Part shown: one piece after another, positions 7,646 to 12,502 of the stretch
Layout of the letters: each line of letters opens with the position of its first letter
Position numbering within the stretch: the stretch's first letter is position 1
Source: an uncultured Ruminococcus sp.
GTDB lineage: Bacteria > Bacillota > Clostridia > Oscillospirales > Acutalibacteraceae
DNA length: 12,502 nucleotides
Direction: 5' to 3'
NCBI GenBank assembly: GCA_902773265.1
Contig: CACYDZ010000186.1
Coordinates: forward strand, 1-12,502
Made by a program: the position numbers and the translations under genes
The notes under the pieces: generated by a model
Database searches by the model: none
The model's input: the letters and a program-made list of their open reading frames with translations, nothing else
Told to the model about the DNA's origin: nothing

Positions 7646-8998
7646 TTAAGTTTCTGTTTCAAGATTTTTGCGGATATCCTGAATCATTTCACGGATTTTG
7701 GGGTCAGTTTCCATATTCTTTTCCACTTGCTGACAGGTGTAGACAATCGTGGAATGGTGTCTGCCGTTGAATGCGTTGCCGATTTGTTCCATAGACATAT
7801 TCGTAATATCCTTGACCAGATAGATGGCAATTTGTCTGGCTCTGGAAAGATTGGCACGGCGGTTTGACGATTTGATATCTTCTGCAGTAACATTGAAAGT
7901 TCTTGCCACTTCATCAACGATGGTATCCAGTGTGACTTCTACAGGAGCTTCTTCGCTTTGCAGTTCAGCGATAACTTCGTGAGCCATTTTGACACTGATT
8001 CTTTCTTTATTGAGTAAATTTTTGGCGTGAAGTTTTTTAACGGCACCTTCCAGTTTACGGATATTCGTCTTGATTTTGGAGGCAATCAGTTCGCTGATGT
8101 TGTAAGGAACTTCTATATTGAGTTGTTCTGCTTTCTTGTTGATGATAGTAATTCGGGTTTCGATATCGGGGGGCTGAATATCAGCAAGTAATCCCCATTC
8201 AAAGCGTGATTTCAGACGGTCTTCCAATGTTTTCATTTCTCTGGGTGGCACATCTGAGGTAAAGACAATTTGTTTCCGTGCTTCGTACAGGGTATTGAAA
8301 GTGTGGAAAAATTCTTCCTGAGTAGCTTCTTTACCTGCGATGAACTGAATATCGTCCACAAGCAGAACATCTACGGTTCTGTATTTATCACGGAAACGGT
8401 CAGCTGTCTTTTTACTTAATGAGTCAATGAGTTCATTGGTAAAATCTTCGCCTTTGACATAGATGATTTTTTTGGACGGGTCATTTTTAGAGATGACATT
8501 CTTGATAGCGTATAGTAAGTGTGTTTTGCCCAAGCCGGAATTACCGTAAATGAAAAGCGGATTCTGTACTTCCAGACCTGCCGGGTCATTGGCAACGGCA
8601 AGACACGCTTTGTAGGCTAATTCGTTGGATTTTCCTACAACAAAATTATCGAAAGTATATTCATCGCCGTATTTGTCACTGGAGATATCATTGTTTACAG
8701 GGGTTGTGAGTTCGGTCGATGTGTCTGTGGAAACTTCGATAATAAAATTAAATGTTGTTCCCAATACTTCTTTGGACGCATTTTTGAGTATTCCTATGTA
8801 AGTGTTTTCCAACACTGTCTTGTTGAGATTGTTCGGTACAGAAAGTGTAATGCAGACTTCTTCAAAATTGACATCTATCAGAACTGCTTTTCCTATCCAT
8901 GCGTTGTAAGCGACATCTGAAATAGCTTTCTTGCCGTTATCTCTATTGTTTTTGAGATAATCGCATATCAAATCCCATGCTTCTGTATATGTTTCCAA
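7646..8998 (-). CDS. dnaA: Chromosomal replication initiator protein DnaA
   Basis: The AAA+ initiator that binds the boxes in the adjacent oriC and opens the duplex. With 450 aa it has domain I (about 1-85), a short domain II linker, the AAA+ core and a DNA-binding domain IV. Walker A GNSGLGKT is at 152-159 and Walker B LLVDDIQF at 212-219. RLKSRFEWGL is the box VII arginine region. Domain IV contains NRRANLSRARQIAIYLVK and the signature NGRHHSTIVY. I chose TTG at 8998 over GTG at 9007. The purine-rich GAGGTGG lies 5 nt before the TTG but covers the GTG itself, and METYTEAWDL resembles the usual short DnaA N-terminus. Its promoter is at 9042-9070. It is the only gene facing a fork leaving oriC. 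An exact box occurs inside the gene at 8302-8310. Confidence 0.96.
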   Translation of the reverse strand: METYTEAWDLICDYLKNNRDNGKKAISDVAYNAWIGKAVLIDVNFEEVCITLSVPNNLNKTVLENTYIGILKNASKEVLGTTFNFIIEVSTDTSTELTTPVNNDISSDKYGDEYTFDNFVVGKSNELAYKACLAVANDPAGLEVQNPLFIYGNSGLGKTHLLYAIKNVISKNDPSKKIIYVKGEDFTNELIDSLSKKTADRFRDKYRTVDVLLVDDIQFIAGKEATQEEFFHTFNTLYEARKQIVFTSDVPPREMKTLEDRLKSRFEWGLLADIQPPDIETRITIINKKAEQLNIEVPYNISELIASKIKTNIRKLEGAVKKLHAKNLLNKERISVKMAHEVIAELQSEEAPVEVTLDTIVDEVARTFNVTAEDIKSSNRRANLSRARQIAIYLVKDITNMSMEQIGNAFNGRHHSTIVYTCQQVEKNMETDPKIREMIQDIRKNLETET

Positions 8999-9001
8999 AT
9001 A

Positions 9002-9011
9002 CTCCACCTCT
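9002..9011 (-). promoter_or_regulatory. dnaA ribosome binding site deciding a TTG start
   Basis: The minus strand reads AGAGGTGGAG, then TAT and TTG. GAGGTGG to the TTG at 8998 leaves 5 nt, a normal spacing. The upstream in-frame GTG (9007-9005) is part of this site and could not use it. Confidence 0.7.
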
Positions 9012-9041
9012 TTATACTTTTTTACTGCCTATATCCAATAC

Positions 9042-9070
9042 ATTTTAGCACATTTTCTTTTTTATTTCAA
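9042..9070 (-). promoter_or_regulatory. dnaA promoter
   Basis: The minus strand shows TTGAAA (9070-9065), a 17-bp spacer and TAAAAT (9047-9042). TGC stands directly before the -10, giving an extended -10. The transcript would start about 35 nt before the dnaA start. No exact DnaA box overlaps it, so classical box-mediated autorepression is not visible. Confidence 0.75.
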
Positions 9071-9176
9071 ATCTTTTTTATATTTTTTGGCACTTTGCAA
9101 AAAATCCCGAATGCTAATCGGTGTTATTTAGTAAATGCGTAATCAGGTGAAGGGTATTGTTGAAAAAAATGGAAAA

Positions 9177-9278
9177 TCAAGATGACAAAATGAAAAGTGT
9201 TTTGTCTGTTTTAGGAAAAAGCAACGGTTTTCCGGGACAGAGCCTTCGGACAGGATTTTATAAGGGACGGTTCTCCGG
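9177..9278 (+). repeat. Multi-hairpin intergenic repeat, decayed copy E
   Basis: It aligns over its length with copy D in the same order: ATGACAA, GAAAAGTGTTTTGTC (copy D GAAAAGTTTTTGTC), TTTTAGGAAAAAG, CGG.TT.CC, GAGCCTTCGGACAGGATTTTA (copy D GAGCCTTTGGGCAGG), then AAGGGACGG. Many changes break the hairpin arms, so it looks like an old copy. It occupies most of the dnaA-rpmH gap between the two divergent promoters. The rest of this gap (9071-9176) shows nothing I can name. Confidence 0.6.
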
Positions 9279-9303
9279 CAAAACAAAAAATAAAAATTGG
9301 TTA

Positions 9304-9332
9304 TTGACGGTTCAGAAAAATTATGATACAAT
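9304..9332 (+). promoter_or_regulatory. rpmH promoter
   Basis: TTGACG (9304-9309), a 17-bp spacer and TACAAT (9327-9332), each one base from consensus. It gives a leader of about 35 nt before rpmH. It is divergent from the dnaA promoter about 234 bp away. Confidence 0.85.
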
Positions 9333-9373
9333 GCTAAATTGCAAGGTTACTATCCGAAAGGGGGAATGTCAAG

Positions 9374-9508
9374 ATGTTGAGAACATATCAACCTAAGAAA
9401 CTTCACAGAAAAAAAGAACACGGCTTCAGAAAAAGAATGGCTGACAGAAACGGCAGAAAAGTACTTGCCCGCAGAAGAGCTAAGGGCAGAAAAAGGTTGT
9501 CTTACTAA
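9374..9508 (+). CDS. rpmH: 50S ribosomal protein L34
   Basis: A 44-aa, very basic protein of the large ribosomal subunit. It starts MLRTYQPKK and continues [18 protein letters not shown], ending [12 protein letters not shown], which is the full L34 pattern. ATG at 9374 follows AAAGGGGG with a spacer of about 9 nt. It has its own strong promoter and is followed at once by a hairpin terminator, so most transcripts probably end before rnpA. This allows L34 to be made in large excess over RnpA. The gene is the first of the rightward set and is conserved next to dnaA across bacteria. Confidence 0.97.
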   Translation: MLRTYQPKKLHRKKEHGFRKRMADRNGRKVLARRRAKGRKRLSY

Positions 9509-9513
9509 AAATT

Positions 9514-9546
9514 AAGACCACTTCTTATCAAGTGGTCTTTGTTTTT
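9514..9546 (+). terminator. Hairpin terminator or attenuator after rpmH
   Basis: AAGACCACTT (9514-9523) pairs with AAGTGGTCTT (9530-9539) around a 6-nt loop, followed by TGTTTTTG. It is 5 nt after the rpmH stop. Because no clear promoter was seen for rnpA downstream, it may be leaky and set the rpmH to rnpA ratio. Confidence 0.85.
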
Positions 9547-9599
9547 GTGTAAAGGTACGCAGGACGGACTGTTTTGCAGGTAGCAGGGTTGTGATAGAA

Positions 9600-9944
9600 A
9601 TGAAAGTAGTTACTTTGAATAAGAACAAGGAATTTCACAGGGTGTATAACCGAGGAAAATCTTTTGTTTCACCGCTTCTGGTGACTTATGTTTTTAAAAG
9701 AAAATACGATATACCCAGAGTAGGTATCACAACGGGAAAGAAAGTCGGCAAGGCAGTCAGAAGAAACCGTGCAAGACGGGTGATTATGGCAGCATACCGT
9801 GAGCTGTATCCCAGAATTGATGGCAGATACGATATTGTGTTTGTGGCGAGGGGGAAAACAGCTGATTGTGATGTAAAAAGTCATGATGTTTTGCACCATA
9901 TGGAAAAACAGCTGAGAAAAGCGGGAGTTATCACAAAATGTTAA
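9600..9944 (+). CDS. rnpA: Ribonuclease P protein component
   Basis: The protein subunit of RNase P, which with its RNA removes the 5' leader of precursor tRNAs. The 114-aa length is normal. The RNR signature is at about 47-66 ([14 protein letters not shown] then VIMAAYREL). The N-terminal SLNKN-type motif is present as [18 protein letters not shown] chose ATG at 9600 over GTG at 9591, because MKVVTLNKN matches the usual RnpA start, although AGGG is about 11 nt away, which is long. The earlier GTG has AGGG only 2 nt before it. The last 7 nt overlap yidD. The RNase P RNA gene is not in this window. Confidence 0.95.
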   Translation: MKVVTLNKNKEFHRVYNRGKSFVSPLLVTYVFKRKYDIPRVGITTGKKVGKAVRRNRARRVIMAAYRELYPRIDGRYDIVFVARGKTADCDVKSHDVLHHMEKQLRKAGVITKC

Positions 9945-10174
9945 GACGCCCGCTTCTTTGGCTGATTAGGTTTTACAGAAAACATATTTCTCCGAACACA
10001 CCGCCTAGTTGTAAGTTTACGCCTACCTGTTCGCAGTATGGTCTGGAGGCTATCGAACGCTTCGGAGCTTTAAAAGGCGGAGCAATGACGCTTTGGAGAA
10101 TATTACGCTGTAATCCGTTTTCCAAAGGAGGATACGACCCCGTTCCTCCGAAAAAAACAAAACAGAAAAAATAA
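9938..10174 (+). CDS. yidD: Membrane protein insertion efficiency factor YidD
   Basis: A small 78-aa membrane-associated protein that assists YidC-dependent insertion. The family core is complete: [10 protein letters not shown] (25-34), then [34 protein letters not shown], with the three conserved cysteines, and an amphipathic N-terminal helix ([14 protein letters not shown]). The ATG at 9938 overlaps the rnpA stop by 7 nt, with GGGAG about 10 nt upstream, so the two are translationally linked. It precedes yidC as in most bacteria. The tail KKTKQKK is basic. Confidence 0.95.
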   Translation: MLRRPLLWLIRFYRKHISPNTPPSCKFTPTCSQYGLEAIERFGALKGGAMTLWRILRCNPFSKGGYDPVPPKKTKQKK

Positions 10175-10215
10175 TTTTCCGTACAAGTTTAGTGACAAGG
10201 ATAGGATGGAATAAA

Positions 10216-11235
10216 GTGGATATTTTCGGAATGATATTCGGAACCATAGGCAGTCTGTTTGGATATGTGTTGTGGTTTTTCTATACGATATTCAAGAATT
10301 ACGGTGTTGCCATTATCCTGTTTACGATTGTGGTAAAATTGTTATTGTTTCCGCTTTCGATACGACAACAGAAATCTATGGCTAAAAATGCCAGAATGTC
10401 GAAAAAACAACAGGAAATCAGACAAAAATATGCAGGCGATACCAAAAAAGCTAATGAAGAAATTCAGAAACTGTACGAAAAAGAGGGCGGTATGCAGTCA
10501 ATGGGCTGTATGTCGATGTTTGTACCGTTGCTTTTGCTGATGGGGGTGTACTATGCGATTGCCAGTCCTCTGACAAACACTCTCCATATGAACAGTACAA
10601 CTGTTACCAATGCCCTGAATAACCTTACCGTTCTGCCCGGAATAGGTAATCAGTTTACTTCTATATACGGTCAGCTGGAAATTGTCAACATTTCCAAACA
10701 GGCGGCAGGAAGTGCATTTTTAAGCGGATTTTTCAACGGCGAGGAAATTCGGGCAATTTCGGATTATGCTGACAGCTTTAATTTCTTAGGTATGGATTTA
10801 CTTGGTAAACCCAGTGATGGATTTTCGATATTGCTATTGATTCCTGCTTTATGTCTGATAACATCGTTGGTATCTCAGTTTATTACCATGAAAATTCAGG
10901 GAAATTTACAGCAACAGAAAGGCTGTATGTGGGGTATGCTTTTATTTGCCCCGCTTTTCAGTGCTTATATTGCTTATTCTGTGCCTGCTGCGGTAGGTTT
11001 TTACTGGATTATGTCTACTTTGACTTCGTTTGTTCAGACATTGATTTTACAGAATTTCTACAGTGTTGACCATATGACCGCAATGCAGGAAGCTCAGAGA
11101 GTGGAATTGCTCAGATTGGAAGAGAAAAATGTTGTGTACGCTTACAATCCCAGAAAAAGAGTAAGCGAAAATAATAACAACAATAATAAACCAAATAATA
11201 ATAATCAGAATATGAAAAAGAAGAAGAAAAAATAA
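10216..11235 (+). CDS. yidC: Membrane protein insertase YidC/Oxa1 family
   Basis: Inserts proteins into the cytoplasmic membrane alone or with Sec. The 339-aa protein has five predicted helices: about 11-27, 31-48, 98-116, 203-222 and 237-280 (the last stretch holding two). A cytoplasmic coiled-coil hairpin (50-95) follows the second helix. A large external loop (118-200) lies between helices three and four. The groove arginine of YidC (E. coli R366) corresponds to K41 in FTIVVKLLLFPL. No lipobox is seen. The tail is Asn-rich then ends in six or more lysines, fitting ribosome contact. I chose GTG at 10216 (AGGATGG, 6-nt spacer) over GTG at 10192, which has no ribosome site. It lies between yidD and khpB. 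Confidence 0.95.
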   Translation: MDIFGMIFGTIGSLFGYVLWFFYTIFKNYGVAIILFTIVVKLLLFPLSIRQQKSMAKNARMSKKQQEIRQKYAGDTKKANEEIQKLYEKEGGMQSMGCMSMFVPLLLLMGVYYAIASPLTNTLHMNSTTVTNALNNLTVLPGIGNQFTSIYGQLEIVNISKQAAGSAFLSGFFNGEEIRAISDYADSFNFLGMDLLGKPSDGFSILLLIPALCLITSLVSQFITMKIQGNLQQQKGCMWGMLLFAPLFSAYIAYSVPAAVGFYWIMSTLTSFVQTLILQNFYSVDHMTAMQEAQRVELLRLEEKNVVYAYNPRKRVSENNNNNNKPNNNNQNMKKKKKK

Positions 11236-11254
11236 GTTTGAGGTGTAAAAAATC

Positions 11255-12319
11255 ATGACAAGAGAAGCCATCGGAATAGGCGATAATGAAGAGTTGGCAA
11301 AGCGTGATGCTTTAAAACAGTTAGGTCTGAAAAGTTCTGAAAATGTAAGATTTGAAGTTATCAAAAAGGCAGAAAAAAAGATGTTCGGATTGTTTGGCGG
11401 AAGTTCAGCAAAGGTGAAAGCTATTGTGGAAACACCTGACGAGATTGAGAAAGTTATCGAAGAATTTTCGATAAAAGACAGTGAAGATATCACAAAGGAA
11501 GTAACTGTCGGTACAAAGATTGCTGATGAAGTTCTTGACTTGTATGATGTGGATAATGTGGAAAACTTGGTGGAATATGATGTATCTGCTGAAAAAGACA
11601 CTACCGTTACAGACACCGTAGAAAATGATAAGGAAGAGAATAACAGTGTTGTCAAGGAATATGACTGTGCCAAAGAAGCAAAAGCCTATGTGGAAAGAGT
11701 ACTGAAAGCGATGGGGCTTGACAAGGTTGAAGTCGATATGACCGAAACGGAAGAATCCGCTGAAATTATCCTTTCAGGTGAACAGGTAGGTATGGTTATC
11801 GGTCGTCGTGGCGATACACTGGACGCTTTGCAGTATCTGGCAGGATTAGTTGCCAACCATATGGGCAATACTTATTTCAGAATTACTATCAATATCGGCA
11901 ATTACAGAGAAAAAAGAGAAAAAACACTGGAAGCTCTTGGCAGAAAACTGGCATTCAAAGTGCTGAAAACCGGCAGAAATGTTTCTCTTGAACCTATGAA
12001 CCCCTATGAAAGAAGAATTATTCATACAGCGGTACAGAAAGTCAACGGAGCGATTTCATGGTCTGAGGGTGAAGTTATCAACCGTCATGTTGTGATAGGT
12101 CCTGACCCTGAATATAAGCGTCCTTACCGTAAAAATTCATATAATAAGAACGGTAAACGACCTTCCAATAATTATAATAATTATAACAAGAAAAAATCTT
12201 ACCACAATTCCAGAAAGAATTATAATAAAGTCGACAATACTCCTAAAGCAGAAAGAACTCCTAAAAATGAGGGTGGCAATTTCTCTCTGTACGGTAGGGT
12301 TGACAATAAAAATAACTGA
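11255..12319 (+). CDS. khpB: RNA-binding protein KhpB (Jag/SpoIIIJ-associated)
   Basis: An RNA-binding protein encoded next to yidC, linked in other Firmicutes to cell-envelope growth control through KhpA/KhpB. Domains in the 354-aa protein: Jag-N (about 3-58, with KMFGLFG), an acidic linker (60-135), a KH domain (about 138-215, with GRRG at 183-186) and an R3H domain (225-282, with NPYERRIIHTAVQ). A 70-residue tail (284-354) rich in N, K, Y and S follows. The tail is an unusual extension beyond R3H and resembles the Asn/Lys tail of the neighbouring YidC. ATG at 11255 follows GAGGTG with about 9 nt spacing. A hairpin terminator ends the transcript; mnmE, the usual next gene, is not seen here. 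Confidence 0.95.
   Translation: MTREAIGIGDNEELAKRDALKQLGLKSSENVRFEVIKKAEKKMFGLFGGSSAKVKAIVETPDEIEKVIEEFSIKDSEDITKEVTVGTKIADEVLDLYDVDNVENLVEYDVSAEKDTTVTDTVENDKEENNSVVKEYDCAKEAKAYVERVLKAMGLDKVEVDMTETEESAEIILSGEQVGMVIGRRGDTLDALQYLAGLVANHMGNTYFRITINIGNYREKREKTLEALGRKLAFKVLKTGRNVSLEPMNPYERRIIHTAVQKVNGAISWSEGEVINRHVVIGPDPEYKRPYRKNSYNKNGKRPSNNYNNYNKKKSYHNSRKNYNKVDNTPKAERTPKNEGGNFSLYGRVDNKNN
11548..11565 (-). promoter_or_regulatory. Two adjacent DnaA-box 9-mers inside khpB
   Basis: TGTGGATAA (11548-11556, complement of the universal TTATCCACA) is followed directly by TGTGGAAAA (11557-11565, the local oriC box). They lie in the coding stretch for DVDNVEN. The 9-bp pitch is the same as several oriC pairs. 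It may be chance arising from codon composition. Confidence 0.45.
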
Positions 12320-12328
12320 TTTTTCTTT

Positions 12329-12360
12329 ACCGTCCTGATAATTTTCGGGACGGTATTTTT
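12329..12360 (+). terminator. Terminator after khpB
   Basis: ACCGTCC (12329-12335) pairs with GGACGGT (12348-12354), followed by ATTTTT. It begins 9 nt after the khpB stop and closes the rightward operon. Confidence 0.85.
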
Positions 12361-12392
12361 AATGCGGGCATCTTAAAACATTCGGAATGATT

Positions 12393-12502
12393 ATCCGCAG
12401 TTCAGCTATGACAAGGAAAAGTTTTTGTCCACTTTTTTCAAAAAGTGGCGGATTCCAAAGGCGGAGCCTTTGGGCAGGATTTTAAAGGGCGGCAGCCCTT
12501 TA
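12393..12502 (+). repeat. Multi-hairpin intergenic repeat, copy D (cut by the window end)
   Basis: It reads TTCAGCTATGACAA, link, hairpin 1 CCACTTTTT/AAAAAGTGG (12429-12448), GCGGATT, hairpin 2 CCAAAGGC/GCCTTTGG (12455-12473, GGA loop), GCAGGATTT, hairpin 3 TAAAGGGC/GCCCTTTA (12483-12502, GGCA loop). It is the most complete copy apart from the truncated end, and matches copy A at the left window end in inverted orientation. Confidence 0.88.

Noticed and set aside
9008..9373. Second DnaA-box cluster upstream of dnaA, as in B. subtilis
   Set aside because: I looked for TTTTCCACA, TTATCCACA and complements in this gap and found none.
9157..9396. 79-aa open frame on the plus strand between dnaA and rpmH
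   Set aside because: It runs through the decayed repeat, the rpmH promoter and the rpmH start in another frame, and has no ribosome site or recognisable protein pattern.
11047..11673. 208-aa open frame antisense to yidC and khpB
   Set aside because: Ser/Phe/Thr-rich composition is the expected shadow of the A-rich coding strand; both overlapped genes are certain.

Overview
The window is the chromosomal replication-origin neighbourhood of a low-GC Gram-positive bacterium. The set dnaA, dnaN, yaaA, recF, remB, gyrB facing away from rpmH, rnpA, yidD, yidC, khpB is the Firmicutes origin layout. The protein sequences, the A/T-rich codon use and the repeated GGGC-loop-GCCC hairpins suggest a Clostridia member, perhaps Oscillospiraceae/Ruminococcus-like. 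That taxonomic placement is inference, since no marker search was possible.

Layout. Bases 1-117 hold a hairpin repeat (copy A, running left) and a further hairpin that contains the stop codon of a YbgC-type thioesterase. From 105 to 3984 all genes run left: thioesterase, a two-helix membrane protein, gyrB, and two paralogous zinc-ribbon membrane proteins. No gyrA follows gyrB. Bases 3985-4513 contain no gene but are a dense mosaic: four copies of a 41-bp repeat carrying a DnaA-box 9-mer, two near-perfect palindromes, and two oppositely oriented multi-hairpin elements (C and B). Bases 4514-7214 hold remB, recF, yaaA and dnaN, tightly packed and running left, with 4-nt stop/start overlaps at dnaN/yaaA and yaaA/recF.

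Bases 7215-7645 are oriC: 11 exact copies of TTTTCCACA (either strand), six TTTTCAACA variants, an A/T-rich tract, and five consecutive TAG triplets next to GGG, which fit the DnaA-trio element. A perfect-consensus promoter for dnaN lies exactly across the trios. Then come dnaA (leftward), a 376-bp divergent gap with the dnaA and rpmH promoters and a decayed hairpin repeat (copy E), and rightward rpmH, a terminator, rnpA, yidD, yidC and khpB. After khpB there is a terminator and another hairpin repeat (copy D) that runs off the right end.

How the genes work together. DnaA opens oriC, DnaN clamps the polymerase, RecF repairs gaps at forks and GyrB relaxes supercoils ahead of them. On the other side L34, RnpA (tRNA maturation), YidD/YidC (membrane insertion) and KhpB (RNA binding) form the conserved translation/membrane set. 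Except for dnaA, every gene is transcribed away from oriC and so with the forks.

The most unusual content is the family of structured repeats whose hairpin arms vary between copies while keeping base pairing, the extra DnaA-box cluster 3 kb from oriC, and the overlap of the origin-opening element with the dnaN promoter.
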